From Jejudonia soesokkakensis (GTDB taxonomy: Bacteria > Bacteroidota > Bacteroidia > Flavobacteriales > Flavobacteriaceae), in contig NZ_JBHTBN010000001.1 of NCBI RefSeq assembly GCF_042664795.1, positions 930,001 to 994,000 of the forward strand: a DNA stretch of 64,000 nucleotides, written 5' to 3'. The notes under the pieces are model-generated. The model searched no databases and had not been told where the DNA came from. It saw nothing but the letters and a program-made list of their open reading frames with translations. The translations under genes were made by a program, and so were the position numbers. Shown in pieces: positions 8,811 through 17,073 of the stretch (its first letter is position 1; each line of letters opens with the position of its first letter).

Positions 8811-9668
8811 ATGATTTCAAAAAAACAATTTAACAGAGAGATAGACGGAATTATTGCGAATGCAATTCGTGAAGATGTAGGGGATGGAGACCACAGTTCA
8901 TTAGCGTGTATTCCAGAAGATGCAAGAGGCACAGCAAAACTTCTGGTAAAAGATAAAGGAGTTATTGCTGGAATTGAATTTGCAAAGCGTGTGTTCGAAT
9001 TTGTGGATCCAGGGCTTGAAGTTGATGTAAAAATAGAGGATGGGGCTACCGTTGCATACGGAGATATATGCTTTTATGTGTCAGGTTTGTCACAATCAAT
9101 TTTAAAAAGTGAACGCCTTGTACTCAATGCTATGCAGCGTATGAGTGCGATTGCTACAAAGACAAATCAGTATGTAAAATTACTGGAAGGAACCAAAACA
9201 CAAATTTTAGATACTCGAAAAACGACTCCTGGAATTCGTGCTTTAGAAAAATGGGCTGTAAAAATAGGAGGCGGAGAAAACCACCGTTTTGCGCTATATG
9301 ACATGATCATGTTAAAAGATAATCATATTGATTTTTGTGGCGGAATTACCAAAGCAATTGCTCAAACGCAGCAATATTTAGATGAAAATTCACTTGGACT
9401 AAAAATAATTGTAGAAGCCAGAAATCTCGACGAAATTAAAGAGATACTTGAGAATGAAGGGGTGTACCGGATTTTGATAGATAATTTTAATTATGAAGAT
9501 ACCAAAAAAGCAGTAGCTCTTATTGGTGATACCTGTCTAACCGAATCGAGTGGCGGAATAACTTTAGAAACTGCCAGGCATTATGCAGAGTGTGGTGTGG
9601 ATTTTATAAGTAGCGGAGCACTCACTCATTCGGTTTACAATATGGACTTAAGTTTAAAAGCTGTTTAA
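8811..9668 (+). CDS. nadC: Nicotinate-nucleotide pyrophosphorylase (carboxylating)
   Basis: NadC converts quinolinate and PRPP to nicotinate mononucleotide in de novo NAD synthesis. Family motifs are present: REDVGDGDHSS near the N-terminus, TRKTTPGIRALEKWAV, the quinolinate-binding GGGENHR, and MLKDNH. The frame is open with a TTG at 8802, but the ATG at 8811 (MISKKQFN) is the better start. Its TAA overlaps the next start codon by one base, which indicates translational coupling to the YihY-family gene. Confidence 0.95.
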   Translation: MISKKQFNREIDGIIANAIREDVGDGDHSSLACIPEDARGTAKLLVKDKGVIAGIEFAKRVFEFVDPGLEVDVKIEDGATVAYGDICFYVSGLSQSILKSERLVLNAMQRMSAIATKTNQYVKLLEGTKTQILDTRKTTPGIRALEKWAVKIGGGENHRFALYDMIMLKDNHIDFCGGITKAIAQTQQYLDENSLGLKIIVEARNLDEIKEILENEGVYRILIDNFNYEDTKKAVALIGDTCLTESSGGITLETARHYAECGVDFISSGALTHSVYNMDLSLKAV

Positions 9669-10624
9669 TGCCAGAAGAGGAGCATAAAGAACACAAATAT
9701 AAAGTTGTAAGAAAGTTTCTTGCTACCGTGGATCGTGTAGGAGAAAAGGCAGTCGCAATCAGTAAAAACATCATTATCCCTGGTACTTATGGTCTTTCCT
9801 TGTATCATTTAATGGATATTTATGGAACGGGACTTATAAAAGGGACTTTTTCTACCAGAGCCAGTTCTATTGCCTATAGCTTTTTTGTAGCGTTATTTCC
9901 TTTTTTGCTATTTATTCTGAATCTCATTCCATTAATTAAAGTAGATGGCTTTCAGACCCGCTTTTTGGTATTTATGGAAAATCTGTTACCCTCCCAAACT
10001 AGCGAACTATTTTATCCCATTATTGCAGATATTGCGGTAAACCCAAGAGGTGGTTTATTGTCCTTTGTTTTTTTCTTATCACTATTCCTTGCCGCCAACG
10101 GAGTAAATTCTATTTTTAGCTCGTTTGAATATTCGTTTCATGTGACTATGAATCGAAATTTTTTTAGGCAATATGCTATCGCGTTACTAGTGTCTATTGT
10201 TTTGGCACTGTTGTTGTTAATTACGGTTGGGGTTATCTTGTATGGTGAGTATTTAATAAGTGAATTAAAAGGAAGAAATTTTGTTTCTAATGATTTATTT
10301 TTGATATCCGCCTTGCAGATCACGGTCTTTGTCATCATGGTGTACATCATTATTGCAACGCTCTATTATTTTGGTACGAAGGAAAGTAAAAAATCACGTT
10401 TCTTCTCCATAGGAGCAGCAATTACAACATTTTTGTTTTTAGTTACTACCTATTTATTTGGTATATACATTGATAATTTTTCGAATTATAACGAGTTGTA
10501 TGGGTCACTAGGAGCAATATTAATTATGATGTTATATATTTGGATAAATTCGAACTTATTGTTGTTGGGATTTGAACTTAATATTTCCATGCAACGATTA
10601 AGAGATAAAAATAAACCTGAGTAA
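9668..10624 (+). CDS. YihY/BrkB-family inner membrane protein
   Basis: This 318-residue protein has about six transmembrane segments. The family pattern TRASSIAYSFFVALFPFLLF lies at residues 61-80, and a late segment reads GAILIMMLYIWINSNLLLLG. The first 30 residues and the last 10 are charged and cytoplasmic. The YihY family (once mis-annotated as ribonuclease BN) has no established biochemical role. It starts on the last base of the nadC stop, so it is in the same operon. Confidence 0.9.
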   Translation: MPEEEHKEHKYKVVRKFLATVDRVGEKAVAISKNIIIPGTYGLSLYHLMDIYGTGLIKGTFSTRASSIAYSFFVALFPFLLFILNLIPLIKVDGFQTRFLVFMENLLPSQTSELFYPIIADIAVNPRGGLLSFVFFLSLFLAANGVNSIFSSFEYSFHVTMNRNFFRQYAIALLVSIVLALLLLITVGVILYGEYLISELKGRNFVSNDLFLISALQITVFVIMVYIIIATLYYFGTKESKKSRFFSIGAAITTFLFLVTTYLFGIYIDNFSNYNELYGSLGAILIMMLYIWINSNLLLLGFELNISMQRLRDKNKPE

Positions 10625-10664
10625 CAGGAAACACTAAATTAAATCAACACTTAAAATTAAAAAA

Positions 10665-11228
10665 ATGAAAAAATTAGCAGTATTAATCATCGCTTTAGTT
10701 ACCATGAATATGTCTTTTGCACAAACACAGGTAGGTGAAGTAACATTACCTAACACATTGAACTATGGCGGGCAGGACTTAGCTTTAAATGGAGCTGGTA
10801 TTCGTAAAAAAGCCATGGTATTAAAACTATATTCTGGTGGATTATATCTAGCAACCAAGTCAAGCGATGCTAAAAGTATTATGAATTCAGATGAGAACAT
10901 GGCCATTCGTCTCGTAATTACTTCCAGCTTCGTTTCAAGTGACGCAATGAGTGAAGCAGTAACCGAAGGTTTTGATGCTTCTACAGGTGGAAATACCTCT
11001 ATGATCGCTTCCGAAATTAAGTCATTTATGGGATTGTTTAAAGATGAAATCGTTGAAGGCGATACCTTTGACATTACGCACCAAAAAGGGAAAGGAGTAG
11101 TATCTTACAAAAACGGTAAAGAATTAGGGACCATTAAAGGAATGGCTTTTAAAAAAGCATTATTTGGGATCTGGTTAGGAAACGATCCTGCAGACAGCAA
11201 GCTTAAAAAAGCAATGTTAGGTAAATAA
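10665..11228 (+). CDS. Exported chalcone-isomerase-like protein
   Basis: It has a signal peptide (MKKLAVLIIALVTMNMSFAQ) and then a chalcone-isomerase-like fold: LNGAGIRKKAMVLKLYSGGL at about residues 41-60 and the late FKKALFGIWLGNDPADSKLK. Bacterial members of this group generally lack the plant active site, so a flavonoid-isomerase role is not expected; a periplasmic lipid- or ligand-binding role is a guess. The DUF2147 gene follows 1 nt later, and the two probably share a transcript ending at 11705. Confidence 0.88.
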   Translation: MKKLAVLIIALVTMNMSFAQTQVGEVTLPNTLNYGGQDLALNGAGIRKKAMVLKLYSGGLYLATKSSDAKSIMNSDENMAIRLVITSSFVSSDAMSEAVTEGFDASTGGNTSMIASEIKSFMGLFKDEIVEGDTFDITHQKGKGVVSYKNGKELGTIKGMAFKKALFGIWLGNDPADSKLKKAMLGK

Positions 11229-11229
11229 G

Positions 11230-11655
11230 ATGAAGTTTCTATTAACTTTTACATTCCTTATTAGTTTCCTTACTGTACAGTCACAAGATGTATTTGGTTC
11301 TTGGAAAACGGTAGATGATGTAACTGGCGAAGCCAAGTCGATTATTGAAATCTATGAAAAAGATGGAAAAGCCTACGGCAAAATTATCGAAATCCTTGAT
11401 CCCGATGCTCCTAAAGATGCTAAATGTATCGCATGTACCGGAAAGGATAAAGATAAACCTATTGTAGGTCTTACTTTTTTACGCGGACTGGAAAAAGATG
11501 GAGACGAATACAATGGAGGAACCATTCTGGATCCTGAAAATGGGAAGGAGTATAAAAGTTACATACAATTGGCGTCCAAAGATAAACTGAAGGTGAGAGG
11601 CTATATAGGATTTTCACTGTTAGGAAGGACACAATATTGGTATCGAGTTAAATAG
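11230..11655 (+). CDS. Exported DUF2147 protein
   Basis: This 141-residue protein has an N-terminal signal sequence ending near VQSQ, then the DUF2147 pattern: VFGSWKTVDDVTGEAKSIIE, the C-x2-C pair CIAC, the strands GGTILDPENGKEYKSYI, and the terminal GRTQYWYRV. The fold is lipocalin-like, and the role is unknown. It is translationally adjacent (1-nt gap) to the chalcone-isomerase-like gene and is followed by a good terminator. Confidence 0.9.
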   Translation: MKFLLTFTFLISFLTVQSQDVFGSWKTVDDVTGEAKSIIEIYEKDGKAYGKIIEILDPDAPKDAKCIACTGKDKDKPIVGLTFLRGLEKDGDEYNGGTILDPENGKEYKSYIQLASKDKLKVRGYIGFSLLGRTQYWYRVK

Positions 11656-11678
11656 AAACCTGTTTATAAGTATATAAC

Positions 11679-11710
11679 AAGGCTGCTCATTTATTGAGTG
11701 GCCTTTTTTA
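11679..11710 (+). terminator. Rho-independent terminator
   Basis: An 11-bp stem (11679-11689 with 11695-11705, including two G-T pairs) and a short loop are followed by a run of T. Confidence 0.85.
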
Positions 11711-11724
11711 TTTTTACTTTCATT

Positions 11725-11850
11725 AAGTGAGAAGTGAGAAGTGAGAAGTGAGAAGTGAGAAGTGAGAAGTGAGAAGTGAGAAGTGAGAAGTGAGAAGTGA
11801 GAAGTGAGAAGTGAGAAGTGAGAAGTGAGAAGTGAGAAGTGAGAAGTGAG
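11725..11850 (+). repeat. Perfect heptanucleotide microsatellite (AAGTGAG)18
   Basis: 126 bp consist of 18 uninterrupted copies of AAGTGAG. The array starts 15 nt after the terminator above and ends about 110 bp before the priA formal start codon. The unit is not a multiple of three, and the minus strand is open in this array, giving a spurious repeated LTSHFSL peptide. Perfect homogeneity implies recent slippage. Confidence 0.98.
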
Positions 11851-11869
11851 AGAATATGTAATGGCCATA

Positions 11870-11937
11870 TTCTAACATACTAACCATCTAACATACTAAC
11901 ATACTAGCCATCTAACCATCTAACATACCAAAATACT
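11870..11937 (+). repeat. Degenerate tandem repeat CTAACATA/CTAACCAT
   Basis: About eight imperfect copies of an 8-9-bp unit (CTAACATA, CTAACCAT, CTAGCCAT and similar) fill the rest of the spacer up to the start of priA. It looks like a decayed microsatellite next to the intact one. Confidence 0.8.
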
Positions 11938-11958
11938 ATCTATTTCATCGACGTCATA

Positions 11959-14388
11959 TTGCCTATTCCTCTTAAGCAGACCTTTACCTATCAGGTAAAT
12001 AAAGATGAAGCTGGTTTTTTACGACAGGGAATGCGGGTAGCCGTTCCTTTTGGAAAGTCAAAAATCTACACCGGTATTATCTACAGTATTTATAATAACA
12101 ATCCGCCGGCATACGAAACCAAATCCATTGATCAAATCCTGGATGAAACACCTGTAATTACAGAAATTCAGATCAAGCATTGGGAATGGCTCGCAAATTA
12201 TTATATGTGTACGCTTGGCGAAATTATACGAGCTGCTTTGCCCAGTGCATTTTTATTGGAAAGTGAAACCATTATTTCGCTTGCTTCGGAAAGTGAAGTG
12301 GACGAAACCAACTTTACAGATGAGGAATTTCTGGTCTTTGAAGCCTTGCAGCATCAATCCATGTTGCATATTAATGATATCCGAAACATCTTGGATCGCT
12401 CCAATGTGGTAAAAGTATTGGATGGGTTACTGAACAAGAAAGTGATTGCTGTTCATGAAGAGGTAAATGATCAATACAAACCCAAACTGAAACGCTACCT
12501 TAAGCTGAAGGCTCCCTATCACACAGAAGAAAACTTACGAACGTTATTGGATAGTCTATCCCGGGCACCCAAACAAAAAGAAGTGCTTATGACACTTTTT
12601 ATGATGTCGGCTCAGGAGAAAAAAGGTGTGGAGTCGGTAAAGCTTCAGAAGCGAAGCGATACAACAGCTTCAGTAATTAAAGCATTGCTAGAGAAAGATA
12701 TTCTGGAAGAGTACTATATTCAAAAAGACAGAGTGCAATATTCAGGTGATTCAGCTTCAGAAATAAAAACCTTAAATGAAGCACAGGAACACGCATTTTC
12801 AGAAATAAAAGAAAGCTTTGTAACGCACGATGTGACCTTGTTACATGGTGTTACATCTAGCGGGAAAACAGAAATCTATGTGCGTCTTATTTCCGAAGTG
12901 ATAAAAACAGGAAAACAAGTATTGTACATGCTTCCTGAAATAGCATTGACTACACAACTTATTACTCGGCTTCAGTATTATTTTGCCGATAAAGTTTCGG
13001 TCTATCACTCCAAATATTCGGTCAATGAACGAGTAGAGGTCTGGAATAATGTGTTGGATAATAAATCCAAAGCTCAAGTGATTATCGGCGCACGTTCTTC
13101 TATGTTTTTGCCATTCAAGGACTTAGGGCTGATTATAATAGACGAAGAACATGAAGGTTCTTTTAAGCAGTATAATCCGGCGCCGCGCTACCATGCGAGG
13201 GATGCTGGAGTTGTACTGGCAAATTTTCACAAAGCAAAAACCTTGATGGGTTCGGCCACGCCTTCGCTGGAAAGTTATCACAACGCAAAGACAGCTAAGT
13301 TTGGTTGGGTCGAGTTAAAAAAACGTTTTGGCAATGTATTGATGCCAGCAATTGAATTGGTAGATATTAAGGAAGCGCATCGAAAAAAACGTATGAAGGG
13401 TCATTTTAGTGAGCGACTCCTGGAAGAAATAAATGAGACATTGGAAAATAAGGAACAAATTATTTTGTTTCAAAATCGGCGCGGTTTTTCTCCTATTGTA
13501 GAATGTACAACCTGCGGCGTAGCGCCTCAATGTCCTAATTGTGATGTTAGTTTAACGTATCATCAATATAAAAAAGAACTGCGTTGTCACTATTGTGGAT
13601 ATCATATGGCAATGTTGCAGGACTGTATGGCTTGCGGGAGTAACACTCTGGATACTAAAGGTTTTGGAACCGAACAGATTGAAACCGAATTGAAATCGTT
13701 ATTTCCAAAGCATGCTATTGCCAGAATGGATCAGGATACTACCAAAGGAAAGCATGCGTATGCAAAATTAATTGAGAAGTTAGAAAATGAGGAGATTGAT
13801 ATTCTAGTAGGAACACAGATGTTGGCTAAGGGACTTGATTTTCGTAACATTAGCCTGGTGGGAGTAATGAATGCAGATAATTTATTAAACTTCCCCGATT
13901 TTAGGGCGCACGAGCGTAGCTTCCAGTTGTTGCAACAGGTTTCAGGAAGGGCGGGTAGGACAAAGAAAAGAGGTAAGGTGTTAATTCAGACGTTTAATCC
14001 GTATCATCAAATATTACAACAAGTAAGTACAAATAATTATGAAGAAATGTACGAGCAGCAAATGGAAGAGCGGTACCAATATAAATATCCGCCTTTTTAC
14101 AGGACAATTAAGATAACGTTTAAAGACAGAGGTTTTGAAAAGATGCAGAAATCTTCACGTTGGTTCGCTCAGGCATTAGCATTAAAGCTTCATGAAAATG
14201 TATTGGGGCCAGAACAGCCTCCGGTGGGGAGAATTCGCAATCAATTTATTACCAATATTCTGGTGAAAATCCCCAAGAAGCAATCTATTTCGAAAACCAA
14301 AGAAATAATTACAAAAGTCCAAAGGAGCTTTGATGCAATTAAGGAATTTTCTAGCGTTCGGGTAGTGGTAGACGTAGATAATTACTAG
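11959..14388 (+). CDS. priA: Primosomal protein N' (replication restart helicase PriA)
   Basis: PriA reloads the replisome at stalled forks. The N-terminal DNA-binding domain starts PIPLKQTFTYQV; Walker A GVTSSGKT is at about residues 297-304; DEEH is at 395-398. A zinc-binding insert with paired cysteines (CTTCGVAPQCPNC, CHYC and CMAC) begins near residue 516. The only formal start codon is TTG at 11959, which cuts into the first beta strand. The frame continues upstream (YFIDVI before LPIPL), and homologous proteins begin about seven residues earlier, at the ATC codon 11938-11940. Either a rare start codon is used or the N-terminus is shortened. Its stop overlaps the convergent response-regulator stop by 4 nt (CTAG). 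Confidence 0.95.
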   Translation: MPIPLKQTFTYQVNKDEAGFLRQGMRVAVPFGKSKIYTGIIYSIYNNNPPAYETKSIDQILDETPVITEIQIKHWEWLANYYMCTLGEIIRAALPSAFLLESETIISLASESEVDETNFTDEEFLVFEALQHQSMLHINDIRNILDRSNVVKVLDGLLNKKVIAVHEEVNDQYKPKLKRYLKLKAPYHTEENLRTLLDSLSRAPKQKEVLMTLFMMSAQEKKGVESVKLQKRSDTTASVIKALLEKDILEEYYIQKDRVQYSGDSASEIKTLNEAQEHAFSEIKESFVTHDVTLLHGVTSSGKTEIYVRLISEVIKTGKQVLYMLPEIALTTQLITRLQYYFADKVSVYHSKYSVNERVEVWNNVLDNKSKAQVIIGARSSMFLPFKDLGLIIIDEEHEGSFKQYNPAPRYHARDAGVVLANFHKAKTLMGSATPSLESYHNAKTAKFGWVELKKRFGNVLMPAIELVDIKEAHRKKRMKGHFSERLLEEINETLENKEQIILFQNRRGFSPIVECTTCGVAPQCPNCDVSLTYHQYKKELRCHYCGYHMAMLQDCMACGSNTLDTKGFGTEQIETELKSLFPKHAIARMDQDTTKGKHAYAKLIEKLENEEIDILVGTQMLAKGLDFRNISLVGVMNADNLLNFPDFRAHERSFQLLQQVSGRAGRTKKRGKVLIQTFNPYHQILQQVSTNNYEEMYEQQMEERYQYKYPPFYRTIKITFKDRGFEKMQKSSRWFAQALALKLHENVLGPEQPPVGRIRNQFITNILVKIPKKQSISKTKEIITKVQRSFDAIKEFSSVRVVVDVDNY

Positions 14389-15098
14389 CTACGCATGCTG
14401 GCAGCCAGTGCTTCAATAAGTTTTGCCTTCCGATTTCTACTCAACGGAAGCTCTTCATTTTCAAGTTCAATCACCTTACTGTTGTAGCGTTCAACTTTAT
14501 CAAGATTAACAATGTAAGATTTATGAATGCGCATAAATCGTTCTTCTGGGAGAATAGTTTCGAATGCCTTCATGGTCGAAAGGACTACCAATGCGTCATG
14601 GTCTGTTACTAATTTAACATAGTCACCAAGCGCTTCAATATAGCGTAATTCGTTTAGGAAAACTTTTCGTTTTTTTAGATTACTTTTTACAAAGATGAAA
14701 TCTTCATCATCAAAGCTATCTTCATTTTTAAGTTTGTGGATGGTAATGGCTTTATGAACTGCATTTAAGAAACGCTCTTTTGAGATAGGTTTACGTAAAT
14801 AATCTACTGCATCATAATCAAATGCTTTAAAGGCATATTTGGTCTTACCAGTTACAAATATAATCTGTGGCTTGTTCACCAAATCGTCCAAAAGATCAAA
14901 CCCAGAAAGTATGGGCATTTCAATATCGAGGAAAATTAAGTCAATTTCAGTATTGGCCAATCCCATCTTTGCTTCGATAGCATTATTATACTCAGACGAG
15001 AGCGAAAGAGAAGGATGGTTTTCAATAAGTTTTACGATCGAAAGTCTTTGTAGTGTTGAATCATCTACAATCGCACATTTTAATATAGATTTATCCAC
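14385..15098 (-). CDS. LytTR-family response regulator (orphan)
   Basis: A receiver domain (residues 1-120) has the acidic pair Asp12/Asp13, the phospho-acceptor Asp58 in LIFLDIEMP and a conserved Lys in YLRKPI. A LytTR DNA-binding domain follows at about residues 138-237 (FVKSNLKKRKVFLNELRYIE; MRIHKSYIVNLDKVERYNS). No histidine kinase lies nearby, so its partner is encoded elsewhere. It would act as a transcription regulator binding direct-repeat sites. It is convergent with priA; the two genes share overlapping stop codons and there is no room for a terminator. Confidence 0.93.
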   Translation of the reverse strand: MDKSILKCAIVDDSTLQRLSIVKLIENHPSLSLSSEYNNAIEAKMGLANTEIDLIFLDIEMPILSGFDLLDDLVNKPQIIFVTGKTKYAFKAFDYDAVDYLRKPISKERFLNAVHKAITIHKLKNEDSFDDEDFIFVKSNLKKRKVFLNELRYIEALGDYVKLVTDHDALVVLSTMKAFETILPEERFMRIHKSYIVNLDKVERYNSKVIELENEELPLSRNRKAKLIEALAASMRS

Positions 15099-15245
15099 AT
15101 CAATTAAATTTGGTTAGGACAAGTATAGTCAAATAATCGATGAACTGCAACTTTTTTTAACTTTTAGGGTAAAAAATGTGCATTTTATTAGTTTGTGTAG
15201 GAAAAATAGCAGATTTTAAAATATCAAATTCTATGAGATTTAGTG

Positions 15246-15276
15246 TTTGTTAATTAGAAATAATATAGTATTTTTG
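15246..15276 (+). promoter_or_regulatory. Promoter of the rpsF-rpsR-rplI operon
   Basis: TTTG at 15246-15249, a 19-nt spacer, and TATTTTTG at 15269-15276 match the Bacteroidetes TTTG-N19-TAnnTTTG consensus exactly. The leader to the S6 start is about 50 nt. Confidence 0.75.
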
Positions 15277-15328
15277 CACGCTCTTGGCACGAAGCCTAGA
15301 GTACTATTTAATAATTTAATCGATTTTT

Positions 15329-15667
15329 ATGAATCATTACGAAACTGTTTTCATCTTAAATCCCGTTTTATCTGAAGATCAGATAAAGGAAACAGTAAAG
15401 AAATTTGAAGATATTCTTGTTTCTAAAGGTGCTAAGATGATATCCAAAGAAGATTGGGGGCTTAAAAAATTAGCCTATGCAATCCAAAACAAAAAAAGTG
15501 GTTTTTACCATTTGTTTGAGTACACTGTAGAAGGTGACGCTATTAATGAACTTGAAGTTGCGTTTAGACGTGAAGAAAGAGTAATGCGCTATTTAACAGT
15601 AGCCTTAGACAAGCATGCAATTGCTTGGGCAGAGAAGAGAAGAAACCGTAACAAAAAAACAGCATAA
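15329..15667 (+). CDS. rpsF: 30S ribosomal protein S6
   Basis: This is small-subunit protein bS6, which pairs with S18 on the platform. The 112-residue sequence has the family pattern MNHYETVFILNPVLSEDQI at the start and FRREERVMRYLTVALDKHA near the end. It is the first gene of the conserved S6-S18-L9 operon, 3 nt before rpsR. No ssb gene is inserted, unlike in many Firmicutes. Confidence 0.98.
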   Translation: MNHYETVFILNPVLSEDQIKETVKKFEDILVSKGAKMISKEDWGLKKLAYAIQNKKSGFYHLFEYTVEGDAINELEVAFRREERVMRYLTVALDKHAIAWAEKRRNRNKKTA

Positions 15668-15670
15668 TTC

Positions 15671-15967
15671 ATGGCAACTTTACAACAACAAGCAAAAGGA
15701 AAAAAAGACGGAGAGATTAGATATCTTACTCCTCTTAATATTGAGACTTCCAAAGCAAAGAAATATTGCATGTTTAAGAAGTCTGGAATAAAATATGTAG
15801 ACTATAAAGACGCTGATTTCTTAATGCGTTTTATCAATGAGCAAGGTAAAATTTTACCAAGAAGACTTACTGGAACTTCTTTAAAGTACCAACGTAAAGT
15901 CGCAGTTGCCGTAAAACGAGCGCGTCACTTGGCTTTAATGCCGTATGTGGCCGATTTATTAAAATAA
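15671..15967 (+). CDS. rpsR: 30S ribosomal protein S18
   Basis: bS18 binds next to S6. The 98-residue protein has a 30-residue N-terminal extension (MATLQQQAKGKKDGEIRYLT) and then the core: YVDYKDADFLMRFINEQGKI and GTSLKYQRKVAVAVKRARHL. The single Cys near residue 36 (KKYCMF) is where other S18 proteins may carry zinc-binding cysteines; the full set is absent. Gaps are 3 nt to rpsF and 15 nt to rplI. Confidence 0.98.
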   Translation: MATLQQQAKGKKDGEIRYLTPLNIETSKAKKYCMFKKSGIKYVDYKDADFLMRFINEQGKILPRRLTGTSLKYQRKVAVAVKRARHLALMPYVADLLK

Positions 15968-15982
15968 AAAGCAGATAGGATT

Positions 15983-16438
15983 ATGGAAGTTATATTAAAA
16001 AGAGACGTAGAACATTTAGGATTTGCAGACGATTTAGTGGCTGTAAAAAATGGATACGCAAGAAATTACTTGATCCCACAAGGGCACGCAGTATTAGCGA
16101 CACCTTCTGCTAAAAAAGTATTGGCAGAAACGTTAAAGCAACGTGCGTTTAAAGACAAAAAGGTTATTGAAGATGCGCAAGCGCAAGCAGAGCAACTCAA
16201 TGCAATTTTAGATCTTAAAATTACAGCTAAAACTGGAGAAGGAGATAAATTATTTGGTTCTGTAACCAATGCAGATCTTGCAGATGCTCTTGAGAAAGAA
16301 GGAGTGTCTATCGAGAAAAAATTCATTAGTATTGCAGGTGGAGCTATAAAGCGTACAGGACAATACGAAGCAACCATTCGTTTTCACAGAGATGTGATTT
16401 CAAATTTTACATTCGATGTAGTTGCTGAAGCAAAATAA
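15983..16438 (+). CDS. rplI: 50S ribosomal protein L9
   Basis: bL9 has two globular domains joined by a long helix. The N-terminal signature MEVILKRDVEHLGFADDLVAVKNGYARNYL begins the protein (first 20 residues are diagnostic), and the C-terminal rRNA-binding domain includes GDKLFGSVTNADLADAL. Length 151 aa is normal. It is the last gene of the operon and is followed by a strong terminator. Confidence 0.98.
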   Translation: MEVILKRDVEHLGFADDLVAVKNGYARNYLIPQGHAVLATPSAKKVLAETLKQRAFKDKKVIEDAQAQAEQLNAILDLKITAKTGEGDKLFGSVTNADLADALEKEGVSIEKKFISIAGGAIKRTGQYEATIRFHRDVISNFTFDVVAEAK

Positions 16439-16459
16439 TTCTTTCTTTTAAGAATACAG

Positions 16460-16493
16460 ACCCTCCATTGCAATTGCATCGGAGGGTTTTTTT
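16460..16493 (+). terminator. Rho-independent terminator of the rpsF operon
   Basis: CCCTCC (16461-16466) pairs with GGAGGG (16481-16486). The intervening sequence is itself partly palindromic, and a run of seven T follows. Confidence 0.9.
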
Positions 16494-16532
16494 ATTCTGA
16501 AAAATTTTTACGCTAAAACTTATTTTTCGTTT

Positions 16533-17003
16533 ATGAAATACACACGACTTACAAAAGAGCAATTTGAAGAACTTCACAAAGAGTTCATTACCTTTTTAGC
16601 CACACAATCTATCACAGCAGACGAGTGGGAAAAGATAAAAAAGGAACAACCAGAAGTTGCCGAACAAGAATTGGATATTTTTAGTGATCTGGTTTGGGAA
16701 GGAGTCCTTCAAAAAGCTACTTACCTTGAAAACCTGGCACCGCAGCAGCTATTCCTTTTTAAGATTGAAGAAACTTCGATGCAACTCATTCTTATCAAAG
16801 TGCTGGACGAATCAAAAGACATAACAACAGCAGAGGGCTACCAGTGGCTACAGCAAAATTACATGAATGATTCGGTTGAGTTTTTTGAGGCAACTAAAGA
16901 ATTTTCAGCAGACAAAAACGCAGATATTTTTAGTTTGATTCAGCAAGGCGCTATCATTACCAAAGGAGAACTGTTTCAGTTTTTTGAGAAGCTTGTTGGG
17001 TAG
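16533..17003 (+). CDS. Conserved flavobacterial protein, probably DUF6495
   Basis: This 156-residue soluble, acidic protein begins MKYTRLTKEQFEELHKEFI and contains FLATQSITADEWEKIKKEQP and FSLIQQGAIITKGELFQFFE. No catalytic motif, signal peptide or membrane segment is visible. The sequence resembles the DUF6495 family as I remember it; this was not checked by a search. It is a stand-alone gene after the ribosomal operon terminator, and its function is unknown. Confidence 0.82.
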   Translation: MKYTRLTKEQFEELHKEFITFLATQSITADEWEKIKKEQPEVAEQELDIFSDLVWEGVLQKATYLENLAPQQLFLFKIEETSMQLILIKVLDESKDITTAEGYQWLQQNYMNDSVEFFEATKEFSADKNADIFSLIQQGAIITKGELFQFFEKLVG

Positions 17004-17033
17004 TCACGATGTAAAATCAATTGAAATTTAAAT

Positions 17034-17072
17034 CTGACAACAGACAACAGACAACCGTCAACAGACAACAGA
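17034..17072 (+). repeat. Degenerate tandem repeat around GACAACA
   Basis: Five imperfect 7-bp units (GACAACA, with one CCGTCAACA interruption) fill the space between two convergent genes and end just before the permease stop codon. Confidence 0.75.
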
Positions 17073-17073
17073 T

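Noticed and set aside
11725..11850. Possible CRISPR-like array
   Set aside because: The 7-bp units are contiguous with no spacers, and there are no cas genes. It is a simple tandem repeat.
11620..11868. Minus-strand 82-codon ORF with repeated LTSHFSL
   Set aside because: It is only the translation of the AAGTGAG microsatellite, with no independent coding signal.
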